Positions 6,267 through 12,409 of a stretch of DNA of 21,711 bases are shown in pieces. Origin of the DNA: a virus. The stretch's first letter is position 1, and the number at the start of each line of letters is the position of its first letter. Location of the stretch: the IMG/VR virus record IMGVR_UViG_3300031227_005578, positions 1-21,711 of that record; one strand, 5' to 3'. The position numbers were made by a program, and so were the translations under genes. The notes beneath the pieces are model-generated. The model searched no databases and was not told the DNA's origin. It saw only the letters and a program-made list of their open reading frames with translations.

Positions 6267-7118
6267 TTATTTCCCCTTAAAGTTTATCCACTTAAACGCC
6301 TGACGTAGGCTTAAAAATGTCTCAAAATCAAAATCCAAATAATTGTTGTATTCAATCGACTGAAACTCATTTTTAATCTTCGTATAACTAAATGATTTTT
6401 TATCCCATCGCTTTAGATATTCGGATTTAGGAAATCTTAAGGCGTATCGTTCCTTAACATCTATTCCATAAGGTATGAAAGTTTTTAGGTATGCGGCGGT
6501 CTGGGGTCGCCAGCCATCTGAAATGTTATCTGCGAATTTGAAGTCTATGATAGCTATGTTTCCCGATGTCATAAGGGCAAGTAAATCAAGCGTGCCTGCA
6601 TAGTCATTAACTAAATCACACACCCTCGCCTCTGATAAGTAAAATTCCTTTATATTCTTATCCGACCATTCAATAAACGGCTTACACATATCGGGTAAAT
6701 CAGGTAAAGGCTTATTTCGTATTTTTGCTTTTACCCACTCCTCTAATTTATCGTGTCCTTCTTGACCTATATCCTTTGCTTTATCAGACTTCCTTCTAAA
6801 TGCGGATTTGGCGTTATGTAGATGTTTAAAAAACTCATCCGGGGACATTTTCTTAATACTCTTTAATTGTTCCTTAAGATGTTGTTGCTCCACATTACTT
6901 ATCTCATCTTTAAACTTATCAAAGTAGCCTAAAAATTTAACTGCCTCCTTCGCACCCCAAGCAGGCATCCAGTCTTTCGGTAATAAATTAGTTACACTTG
7001 TAACACCTGCCAATCTCTTGCCTGTATCAATTCTTTCGTAGTAGTGGCTATTGCCTGACTCTACATACTTGACTTTACTCATCATATCCAAGACTGCGGA
7101 GATTATTTTGGGTTTCAT
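6267..7118 (-). CDS. PD-(D/E)XK nuclease, RecB/Cas4-like
   Basis: A 283-residue protein carrying the order of motifs of RecB-type exonuclease domains: GQEGH at 118-122, SEAR at 162-165, YAGTLDLL at 173-180 with acidic Asp178, IIDFKF at 190-195 (the D-x-K pair Asp192/Lys194), and QTAAYL at 206-211. These residues bind metal and cut DNA in this superfamily. Expected to process phage DNA ends for recombination or to degrade host DNA. No CRISPR-adaptation gene is near, and no four-cysteine cluster of Cas4 is seen, so a phage recombination nuclease is the better reading. The start overlaps the upstream gene's stop (ATGA), showing translational coupling. Confidence 0.85.
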   Translation of the reverse strand: MKPKIISAVLDMMSKVKYVESGNSHYYERIDTGKRLAGVTSVTNLLPKDWMPAWGAKEAVKFLGYFDKFKDEISNVEQQHLKEQLKSIKKMSPDEFFKHLHNAKSAFRRKSDKAKDIGQEGHDKLEEWVKAKIRNKPLPDLPDMCKPFIEWSDKNIKEFYLSEARVCDLVNDYAGTLDLLALMTSGNIAIIDFKFADNISDGWRPQTAAYLKTFIPYGIDVKERYALRFPKSEYLKRWDKKSFSYTKIKNEFQSIEYNNYLDFDFETFLSLRQAFKWINFKGK

Positions 7119-7324
7119 GCCGCTACCTTCTCTTCTATTCCCCTATCCATTATATTAAAATTTATATGTTCTGCCAGCTTGTTAGCCAACTCCTCTGTCA
7201 ACTGCACGGCACAGATTAAATTGTCGGTATGGAAGGTGATGAGAATGTCTCTTGTAGACCTTAACTCCTCGTCCATATCAATTACTTTTACATTTGTTAC
7301 CTTATCCACAACGATGTTGCTCAT
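7115..7324 (-). CDS. Hypothetical protein, 69 aa
   Basis: ATG 7324-7322 overlaps the stop of the upstream TM gene (ATGA), and its own TGA overlaps the start of the nuclease gene. AAAGGAGGGGATTAA precedes it. The product has a beta-rich N-half (VVDKVTNVKVIDMDEE, then DILITFHTDNLICAV) and a helix QLTEELANKLAEHINFNIMD. Double coupling suggests it may work with the nuclease. No family recognised. Confidence 0.65.
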   Translation of the reverse strand: MSNIVVDKVTNVKVIDMDEELRSTRDILITFHTDNLICAVQLTEELANKLAEHINFNIMDRGIEEKVAA

Positions 7325-7479
7325 TTAATCCCCTCCTTTATCTCTCTATCAACCCTCTTCTGATACTCTTTATCCTGCACGCACCTTATATATTCATACA
7401 ATATACCGCCTACTAATAAGACAGTGGCAAGCATAAAGGCGATGGCGGTGGCTATGACTTCAGGCGTTATGTTAGACAT
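7321..7479 (-). CDS. Single-TM protein, 52 aa
   Basis: ATG 7479-7477; GAGGGG lies 8 bases upstream. Stop TGA 7323-7321 overlaps the next ATG. Residues 7-29 (EVIATAIAFMLATVLLVGGI) form one membrane helix followed by a charged cytoplasmic-type tail (YEYIRCVQDKEYQKRVDREI). Its last codons also carry the AAAGGAGGGG ribosome site of the next gene. A small bitopic membrane protein of unknown role. Confidence 0.6.
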   Translation of the reverse strand: MSNITPEVIATAIAFMLATVLLVGGILYEYIRCVQDKEYQKRVDREIKEGIK

Positions 7480-7494
7480 TATCCAACCCCTCTA

Positions 7495-8289
7495 TTAGTA
7501 AACATTGTAACCCATTTGTCTTATGTTTTCTCTTTCAGTCAAGGTTAAGCTACTGAGGTCAAGTACACCTCCCACCTCTTTAGGCAAGACTAAACCCTTT
7601 GCCGAGGTCAAGCTACTGAGGTTAAGTACACCTCCCACCTCTTTAGGCAAGACTAAACCCTTTGCCGAGGTTAAGCTACTGAGGTTAAGTACACCTCCCA
7701 CCTCTTTAGGCAAGACTAAACCCTTTGCCGAGGTTAAGCTACTGAGGTCAAGCCAACCTCCCACCTTTTTAGGTAAAACCAAACCTTTTGCTGAGGTCAA
7801 GCTCCTGAGGTCAAGTACACCTCCCACCTCTTTAGGCAAGACTAAACCCTTTGCCGAGGTCAAGCCATTGAGGTCAAGCCAACCTCCCACCTTTTTAGGT
7901 AAAACCAAACCTTTTGCTGAGGTCAAGCTCCTGAGGTCAAGTACACCTCCCACCTCTTTAGGCAAGACTAAACCCTTTGCCGAGGTCAAGCTCCTGAGGT
8001 CAAGCCAACCTCTATATACGCTATCCCTACCTCTCTCTGTCATTGCCCAGTTAAAAAAACTAACAAAGGTTGGAAACTTACGCAAAAAACTTTCCTTATA
8101 TTCTTTTTTATTAACCCTATCATTATTATCAAACCTCAACTCCACCTCTCCCGATGGCAGATAATGCCCTTCTCTCCACACTTTCAAGTTGAGTTTTAAC
8201 TCCTCTTCCGTCTCTCCGTGAGAACTTAAATCAAAAATAGATATATCCATATTAAGTGGATTATGAAAAAAACTTGCAAATCTACACAT
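7495..8289 (-). CDS. Leucine-rich-like repeat solenoid protein
   Basis: A 264-residue protein, ATG 8289 after GGAGGAGGTTAGATA. The first 93 residues are an N-domain (MCRFASFFHNPLNMDISIFD, then HYLPSGEVELRFDNNDRV) with no recognised family. Residues about 94-250 consist of a 21-residue unit, LDLRSLTSAKGLVLPKEVGG with one further residue, repeated seven times plus partial copies at both ends; consensus leucines recur at fixed spacing as in leucine-rich-repeat or related beta solenoids. The last unit degrades and ends with LTERENIRQMGYNVY, a cap. No signal or membrane segment, so cytoplasmic. Such folds bind other proteins; target unknown. Near-identical repeats at DNA level point to recent expansion. 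Confidence 0.8.
   Translation of the reverse strand: MCRFASFFHNPLNMDISIFDLSSHGETEEELKLNLKVWREGHYLPSGEVELRFDNNDRVNKKEYKESFLRKFPTFVSFFNWAMTERGRDSVYRGWLDLRSLTSAKGLVLPKEVGGVLDLRSLTSAKGLVLPKKVGGWLDLNGLTSAKGLVLPKEVGGVLDLRSLTSAKGLVLPKKVGGWLDLSSLTSAKGLVLPKEVGGVLNLSSLTSAKGLVLPKEVGGVLNLSSLTSAKGLVLPKEVGGVLDLSSLTLTERENIRQMGYNVY
7541..8011. repeat. 63-bp tandem repeat array
   Basis: Seven full 63-bp units begin at 7541, 7604, 7667, 7730, 7793, 7856 and 7919, with a partial eighth at 7982-8011. The period is exactly 21 codons. Two sequence types occur: one with CTTTAGGCAAGACTAAACCC and one with TTTTAGGTAAAACCAAACC. They alternate from 7730 onward, giving a 126-bp higher-order repeat. The unit at 7793-7855 is identical to the one at 7919-7981. 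Confidence 0.95.
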
Positions 8290-8444
8290 TATCTAACCTC
8301 CTCCATTAACTTGCACAATTCTTTCATAATCTCATTTTTAGTATGACCGCCAGCAGATACCCACTCCACAAAGTCCATCATTAACTGGGTTCTACTGTTA
8401 ACCTTTGCTACATCTTCCATTGTTAGATTTTTTACGTCTACCAT
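8289..8444 (-). CDS. Small helical protein, 51 aa
   Basis: ATG 8444-8442 is chosen because AACAAGGGGGTGGAGATA ends at it; an in-frame ATG at 8471 overlaps the stop of the upstream gene but has a weaker site. The product (MVDVKNLTMEDVAKVNSRTQ, then HTKNEIMKELCKLMEEV) looks like a short helical bundle. Its stop overlaps the start of the repeat protein downstream (TAATG). Function unknown. Confidence 0.6.
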   Translation of the reverse strand: MVDVKNLTMEDVAKVNSRTQLMMDFVEWVSAGGHTKNEIMKELCKLMEEVR

Positions 8445-8470
8445 TATCTCCACCCCCTTGTTTTTATACA

Positions 8471-9241
8471 TTATTTAAACTCCACAAGTTGAACATTATT
8501 AAAAGCGTTGACTCTAACTTTATTATAAACAGATAATATATCTTCCTGTCTTATCGTGACTGAAATTATTTTGTGGGGGTCTCCACCTGCAAACGCAATG
8601 GCTCTCTCGTAGGAAGTCCAATGCCAACCCTCACCACATTCTATTGCCTGACTTCTTTTAAGTTTTGATTTATCCCCCTTGCCAATTTTATATTGATATT
8701 TACCAGAAAAAATGTCTGTTAAATTTGGTCTAACTGATTTATAGAATGTTCCTGTGCCATTTTGCATTAACACTCCTGTCATTATAAAGATATTAAGTTC
8801 TGAAAATGTATCCTTGGAATTTTTATTGAAATTTTTTACTATCTCGGCATGGTAGCCTATCTTGGCATCGTCGCCTATCTCGGCATAGTCGCCTATCTTG
8901 GCATAGTCATCTATCTCGGCATAGTTGCCTATCTTGGCATCGTCGCCTATCTTGGCACGGTAGCCTATCTTGGCATAGTCATCTATCTTGGCATCGTCGC
9001 CTATCTCGGCATTGTCGCCTATCTCGGCATCGTTGCCTATCTCGGCAGAGTCGCCTATCTCGGCACGGTAGCCTATCTTGGCATCGTCGCCTATCTCGGC
9101 ACGGTCGCCTATCTCGGCATAGTCGCCTATCTTGGCAGAGGTAGAGATAACAATGTTGCGGTCTCTCAAAAAATCTTCAAATTCTTTATTTTCACTATTT
9201 ACTAATTTCCAATTATCATTAAACCAAAGATATATTTTCAT
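8471..9241 (-). CDS. Left-handed beta-helix (hexapeptide repeat) protein with C-terminal domain
   Basis: A 256-residue protein. ATG 9241 is chosen since AACAAGGGGGTGGAG lies directly before it; the longer GTG start upstream would read through that site. Residues about 35-135 hold sixteen successive hexapeptides of the type A-[EK]-I-G-D-x, fitting the [LIV]-G-x2-A-x rule of left-handed parallel beta-helices; three hexapeptides make one coil, so about five coils. There is no acyltransferase active-site histidine in the repeats. The C-terminal 100 residues (ECGEGWHWTSYERAIAFAGG, then HKIISVTIRQEDI) form a separate alpha/beta domain seen in other phage repeat proteins. Overlaps the upstream 39-aa ORF by ATGA. 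Binding or scaffolding role is inferred. Confidence 0.8.
   Translation of the reverse strand: MKIYLWFNDNWKLVNSENKEFEDFLRDRNIVISTSAKIGDYAEIGDRAEIGDDAKIGYRAEIGDSAEIGNDAEIGDNAEIGDDAKIDDYAKIGYRAKIGDDAKIGNYAEIDDYAKIGDYAEIGDDAKIGYHAEIVKNFNKNSKDTFSELNIFIMTGVLMQNGTGTFYKSVRPNLTDIFSGKYQYKIGKGDKSKLKRSQAIECGEGWHWTSYERAIAFAGGDPHKIISVTIRQEDILSVYNKVRVNAFNNVQLVEFK
8840..9139. repeat. 18-bp tandem repeat array
   Basis: Sixteen 18-bp units and a partial seventeenth, on the plus strand TATCTYGGCAnngTcgCC-like, start at 8840 and encode the hexapeptides of the beta-helix. Units differ mainly at the codon for the sixth residue and between Glu and Lys, so variation is concentrated at outward-facing positions. Confidence 0.9.
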
Positions 9242-9357
9242 CTCCACCCCCTTGTTTTCTGTCCGACCCCATCTTCCCAATTCATCTTGTCTTCTTCTGA
9301 CCACTCGCTTAAATCTAACGGATAGGTGTAATTGTCCTCGTCATAAAAGTTAGGCAT
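9238..9357 (-). CDS. Short acidic protein, 39 aa
   Basis: ATG 9357-9355 is preceded by GGGGAGGAAAAATAAA; stop TGA 9240-9238 overlaps the ATG of the beta-helix gene. The product (MPNFYDEDNYTYPLDLSEWS, then EEDKMNWEDGVGQ) is strongly acidic and aromatic. No family recognised. The ribosome site and coupling support it. Confidence 0.55.
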   Translation of the reverse strand: MPNFYDEDNYTYPLDLSEWSEEDKMNWEDGVGQKTRGWR

Positions 9358-9358
9358 T

Positions 9359-9730
9359 TTATTTTTCCTCCCCTAAAAAGTAATTTACATTCTTCACCCA
9401 ATTACTATTAAGTGGGTGTGCTTTGGGTGGACAATAACGTAAAGAAATAAACACTATCAAATCATAAGGTTTGCCAGCGTCAACCCACCTCTTGCGACCA
9501 TTCCTTATACTATTAAAGCATATCCTTCTGGCTTCATCAGGCGTATCGTATTTAACAGAACGTATGCCGTATAAATAGTCTGCTTTCTCCGCACCCTCTG
9601 CCTTATAGACAGCATTGACTATCTGCTCATCTGTCCACGCATAGGCTTGCATAACCTGCAAGATTAAAAGCAGAAGTGTAAGTATTAAGGCGATGAATAG
9701 TATTGAAAGAATTGTTTTGATTATTTGCAT
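9359..9730 (-). CDS. Exported protein, possible cell-wall-active enzyme
   Basis: A 123-residue product from ATG 9730, which follows TAAGGAGAACTAAT (the codons upstream only spell the ribosome site). Residues 1-30 form a signal peptide or anchor (MQIIKTILSILFIALILTLL) with an AYA cleavage site at about 28-30. The mature part WTDEQIVNAVYKAEGAEKAD and, near the end, SLRYCPPKAHPLNSNWVKNV match a small exported phage protein pattern that I associate with lysozyme-like proteins; the acidic residue in KAEGA would be the candidate catalytic Glu. No known lysozyme signature is complete, so enzymatic activity is unproven. Likely acts outside the inner membrane. Confidence 0.65.
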   Translation of the reverse strand: MQIIKTILSILFIALILTLLLLILQVMQAYAWTDEQIVNAVYKAEGAEKADYLYGIRSVKYDTPDEARRICFNSIRNGRKRWVDAGKPYDLIVFISLRYCPPKAHPLNSNWVKNVNYFLGEEK

Positions 9731-9731
9731 A

Positions 9732-10125
9732 TTAGTTCTCCTTAAATTGCTTATAATATTTTTCCCACTCACTAAACCCAACCTTTGAAAGTTTTTTAAA
9801 TATCGGTATAACCTTTTTATTGTATCGTTTTTTTATGCTTTCCCAGCAGAGTTTGTGAATTATTATTTGTCCTATAATGTCCCACTCAGTTGCGGTAAAA
9901 TATTTAATACATTGCTGTCTAATTATTTCTTGAAAGAATAAGTGAGAATTAAGATATTTTTTAGTACCCCCAAGGTTGGCACCCCTAAGGTTAACATTAC
10001 TAAGGTCAGCACCCCTAAGGTTGGCACCCCCTATTCTTTTCTAAGCAATCTTTAATGCTTTCATATTTACCACACAACAAAACCTTATCATTACCCCACC
10101 TTGATAATATTTTAATCTCTCTCAC
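9732..10125 (-). pseudogene. Pentapeptide-repeat protein interrupted by a +1 frameshift
   Basis: GTG 10125-10123 follows AAGGGGGTTAAT and reads MREIKILSRWGNDKVLLCGK, then KYESIKDCLEKN, and goes out of frame in a run of five G (plus-strand C at 10027-10031), ending soon at TAG. Dropping one G restores RGANLRGADLSNVNLRGANL, four to five pentapeptide repeats of the A(N/D)LxG type, and then a 70-residue basic C-terminus ending at TAA 9734-9732. The total length, 394 bases, is exactly one more than 131 codons. Pentapeptide proteins fold as right-handed quadrilateral beta-helices; some mimic DNA. Causes: sequencing error, true mutation or programmed slippage. The stop overlaps the ribosome site of the next gene. 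Confidence 0.7.
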
Positions 10126-10137
10126 ATTAACCCCCTT

Positions 10138-10347
10138 TTAGTTGATTAACCATTCAGCTATTTTCCAAGCACCAATGCCATAAGTAATAATAAACATTAA
10201 AAGCATAGCAAGCATAATTATCCCATTCCAGTTAATATTACTTTTCCCTAATTCCATCCAGTTTTCAGTAGTAACTACATTTAATACCCAGAAGACAAAC
10301 AACTCAATGGCTATGATTGATATGGTTATTAAGATTTTTATTAACAT
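10138..10347 (-). CDS. Two-TM membrane protein, 69 aa
   Basis: ATG 10347 follows AAAAGGAGTAAT. Two hydrophobic segments, residues 2-24 (LIKILITISIIAIELFVFWV) and 43-64 (GIIMLAMLLMFIITYGIGAW), with a polar loop (TTENWMELGKSNINWN). Small size and two TMs are compatible with a holin, but nothing nearby confirms this. It lies one base after the glycosyltransferase stop, so the two could be co-translated. Confidence 0.65.
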   Translation of the reverse strand: MLIKILITISIIAIELFVFWVLNVVTTENWMELGKSNINWNGIIMLAMLLMFIITYGIGAWKIAEWLIN

Positions 10348-10348
10348 A

Positions 10349-11455
10349 TTACTCCTTTTGTGATGTAATTCTATTTATAATCTTCAAACTTTCTTTAACG
10401 GTTGTATTCCAACTGTATTTCTTTGAGCTCTCAAGAGCTTTTTGGCAATCTTTTAATTTTTCTCCGTTGCTCTTTGAAAGATACGTAACGATACTTTCGG
10501 CAAGGGCTTCTATTGTATTTTCTTTTGTGAAAAAACCGTTTACCCCTTCACTTACTGAATTTTTTAGACCCTGCACGCTGTATGTTAAGGCTGGTGTTCC
10601 CATAGCGTTAGCTTCGGTAACAATCAATCCCCAACCCTCCCTGACCGAAGCTACTACAATTAGATGCGCCAAAGACATAAGCCTTAATTTGTCTTTATTA
10701 TTTAAAGTATGAAAGAACTTAATGCCTGTATCATCTTTAGCTAAATTATATAATTGTCCTTTATATGATTTGTCACCATTGCCTACAATCCACAACTTTA
10801 AATCAGGTTGTTTCGCTTTAGCTAATTTATAAGCCTCAATAATGTGATGAACTCTTTTAGATTTCTTTAATCTGCCTACATAAATCAGCGTCGGTAACTC
10901 TTCTTTATCAGGCAAACCATTAAGAGGCTTAAACTCTATGCCCATTGGTATAATGCTTATTCTGTTTTCCTTAAAACCTAAATTGATTAAATCATCTTTG
11001 GTGCTGTCAGAAACGGTTATCACATCATTATTGTTATAACTCTTTATAAAAAAGGGTTCCATTAAATACCCAAATAAAGATACAGGAAAGACAAACTCAT
11101 AAAACCAGATTTCTTTAGCCAACTGATTAACAAAGCAGATAACTTTTTCCTTTGCGTATAGATTAGAAAAGAATGGTATTGTATTGATTTCATCAACAAT
11201 TAAATCAAACCCACCCTTAAATTCTTTTTTATAGTAAACATAAGCCTGCCAATAAACACTTATGACATTACCTGCTCTAATAATTTCAACTCCGTCAACA
11301 TCTTCTCTTTCTTTAGACCCCTTAAAGAGGCTTGAGAACAATGTAACCTTATGACCCGTAGCCACCCAACCCTTAGCCAACTCGTGAGTGAGAACTTCGG
11401 CTCCGCCAGCTCTGGGGTTTTTTATATCTTTCCAATTTAATATAAGAATTTTCAT
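10349..11455 (-). CDS. GT4-family glycosyltransferase
   Basis: A 368-residue enzyme. ATG 11455 overlaps the upstream stop (ATGA), so it is preferred over an in-frame start 33 bases earlier. The N-domain begins MKILILNWKDIKNPRAGGAE, the nucleotide-sugar GT-B start with a glycine-rich loop binding. The C-domain has LIYVGRLKKSKRVHHIIEAY and ends the active site with REGWGLIVTEANAMG, whose E-x7-E pair is the hallmark of GT4 retaining transferases. It should move a sugar from a nucleotide-sugar donor to an unknown acceptor: phage DNA base, host surface glycan or a phage protein. Full length for the family; no signal peptide. Cytoplasmic or membrane-associated. Confidence 0.9.
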   Translation of the reverse strand: MKILILNWKDIKNPRAGGAEVLTHELAKGWVATGHKVTLFSSLFKGSKEREDVDGVEIIRAGNVISVYWQAYVYYKKEFKGGFDLIVDEINTIPFFSNLYAKEKVICFVNQLAKEIWFYEFVFPVSLFGYLMEPFFIKSYNNNDVITVSDSTKDDLINLGFKENRISIIPMGIEFKPLNGLPDKEELPTLIYVGRLKKSKRVHHIIEAYKLAKAKQPDLKLWIVGNGDKSYKGQLYNLAKDDTGIKFFHTLNNKDKLRLMSLAHLIVVASVREGWGLIVTEANAMGTPALTYSVQGLKNSVSEGVNGFFTKENTIEALAESIVTYLSKSNGEKLKDCQKALESSKKYSWNTTVKESLKIINRITSQKE

Positions 11456-11754
11456 TTTGTAATTGCCTTCCATTCCTTGCCTGTCCAAACCTTGTTATAC
11501 TTCTCTTTCATTACAAAAGCAAGCCAGAGTTGTTCCATAGAGTCAAATTCATAATAATATGGGGTTTCATTTATTTGTAATTTAGTAACAATATCCACCA
11601 TAAATCTTAAAGCCCCAAAGTTAGTTAAATCATAATCAATCATATCCTGCAGTTGGTCTTGCACATTTTTGGTTCCATTAAAGTTATTAAAATCATTAGG
11701 TTGTTGTTCAATAGCCTTATCTAACATCAACCAGAACTCTTTGGAATTATCCAT
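11452..11754 (-). CDS. Hypothetical acidic protein, 100 aa
   Basis: ATG 11754 is preferred to the GTG at 11766 because TAGGTGG lies eight bases before the ATG. Predicted mostly helical, acidic and rich in Asn/Gln, Trp and Tyr (YYYEFDSMEQLWLAFVMKEK). No family recognised. Its last codons overlap the glycosyltransferase start, so it is translationally coupled to that enzyme and might be a partner. Unknown function. Confidence 0.6.
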   Translation of the reverse strand: MDNSKEFWLMLDKAIEQQPNDFNNFNGTKNVQDQLQDMIDYDLTNFGALRFMVDIVTKLQINETPYYYEFDSMEQLWLAFVMKEKYNKVWTGKEWKAITK

Positions 11755-11758
11755 TATA

Positions 11759-11953
11759 TCAACCACCTAAATTAGTTTTAATCGAAAAGTTTGCTACATC
11801 ACGACGGAGAATTGTCTTATGCCCGTTGCTTGAATCTATACACTTATAAACAAGTATAGTTATTTCGGCATTCATCTCTTGAAGTGCGCCCTTGCTAATA
11901 TTCTTGCCCTTTGCGTGGCAGAGCTTTTTAATTGCGGCTTGATTTATATTCAT
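11759..11953 (-). CDS. Candidate single histone-fold protein, 64 aa
   Basis: ATG 11953 follows AAAGGAGGCAACCCA. The chain fits the three-helix histone layout: short helix (NQAAIKKLCHAKGKN), loop with Ser, long middle helix (KGALQEMNAEITILVYKCID), then the loop SNGHKTILRRDVANFSI, matching the G-R-K-T-I-K-x-E-D-I segment of archaeal histones in length and pattern. A length of 64 residues equals one histone fold without tails. Such proteins bind and wrap or bridge DNA and occasionally occur in bacteria and phages. The call is based on pattern alone; a general helical regulator is the alternative. Confidence 0.5.
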   Translation of the reverse strand: MNINQAAIKKLCHAKGKNISKGALQEMNAEITILVYKCIDSSNGHKTILRRDVANFSIKTNLGG

Positions 11954-11969
11954 TGGGTTGCCTCCTTTG

Positions 11970-12233
11970 TTAAAAATTATACCAAGTTTTATCTGCTAAA
12001 AATTTATACTCTCTAACAGATACATCGTCTGCATATAAATTATCTAATATAATTTCTTCTATTGAATTATCGTTGAATTTAACAGTTAAAATTCTATACC
12101 TACCATTCATATCTTTTATGACCTTGCCTATTTTTTTACCTTTTCTTATTTTTTTACCAAGCCAACTATTGTCCCCTGTTTCTTCAATGCTACCACCAAA
12201 ATTTACTATATCAAGTTTTTCTTTCATTTCCAT
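11970..12233 (-). CDS. Hypothetical protein, 87 aa
   Basis: ATG 12233 is preferred, as TAAGGAGGCGGGAAG ends at it; another ATG at 12227 overlaps the stop of the upstream leader ORF (ATGA) and is also possible. The product is basic in the middle (LGKKIRKGKKIGKVIKDMNG) and beta-rich later (RYRILTVKFNDNSIEEIILD). It resembles a small beta-barrel binding fold but no family was recognised. Confidence 0.6.
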   Translation of the reverse strand: MEMKEKLDIVNFGGSIEETGDNSWLGKKIRKGKKIGKVIKDMNGRYRILTVKFNDNSIEEIILDNLYADDVSVREYKFLADKTWYNF

Positions 12234-12379
12234 CTTCCCGCCTCCTTATAAATAAAAAGAACCCCCATTGAGAAACCTCTACAAAGTAGAAGCTCAGCCA
12301 GACTGTCAGAAACAGTTCTCTCTGGGGGCATAGAAAACCCTTGAATATCTGCTATCTGGCTATTAAATTCAAGGTTCAT
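12224..12379 (-). CDS. Leader ORF of the minus-strand operon, 51 aa
   Basis: ATG 12379-12377 follows AATAGGAGGTTAAAAT, an excellent ribosome site, only about 30 bases from the -10 box of the operon promoter. It encodes 51 residues (MNLEFNSQIADIQGFSMPPE, then RTVSDSLAELLLCRGFSMGV) and its TGA overlaps a possible start of the next gene. The DNA of this ORF contains several inverted repeats, so it might be a regulatory leader rather than a conventional gene. No family recognised. Confidence 0.5.
   Translation of the reverse strand: MNLEFNSQIADIQGFSMPPERTVSDSLAELLLCRGFSMGVLFIYKEAGRWK
12262..12328. other. Nested inverted repeats in the operon leader
   Basis: Three complementary pairs lie together: an outer pair CCCCCATTGAGAA (12262-12274) with TTCTCTCTGGGGG (12316-12328), 11 of 13 matched; TCTAC/GTAGA (12278-12290) around AAA; and ACTGT/ACAGT (12302-12316) around five bases. 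Together they could fold into a three-way junction in RNA of either strand. They lie inside the leader ORF. An alternative pair, CCAGA/TCTGG, competes with the outer stem. Suggests an attenuator-like or structured leader, not proven. Confidence 0.4.
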
Positions 12380-12409
12380 ATTTTAACCTCCTATTTTTAT
12401 CTTGAATGA

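Noticed and set aside
6267-7118. Cas4 as a CRISPR adaptation gene
   Set aside because: No four-cysteine iron-sulfur cluster, no cas1/cas2 or repeats; a RecB-type phage nuclease fits better.
7523-8164. Long plus-strand reading frame of about 213 codons opposite the leucine-rich repeat gene
   Set aside because: It is open only because the 63-bp repeat has a stop-free antisense frame; it has no ribosome site and lies against the direction of all neighbours.
8849-9205. Plus-strand frame encoding YLGIVA-type repeats
   Set aside because: Antisense shadow of the 18-bp hexapeptide repeats; no ribosome site, wrong strand.
9242-9304. Upstream GTG extension of the beta-helix gene
   Set aside because: The extension reads through the ribosome site before ATG 9241 and overlaps the coding region of the 39-aa ORF.
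12276-12292. Minus-strand TTCTACTTTGTAGA, similar to the stem of a Cas12a direct repeat
   Set aside because: Single copy, loop of only three bases, no array or cas gene nearby, and it lies within a plausible ORF; a chance 5-bp hairpin.
12259-12332. Possible tRNA-like cloverleaf in the operon leader
   Set aside because: The outer stem is longer than an acceptor stem, with an internal mismatch; no anticodon arm, no TTCRA loop and no CCA-like end.
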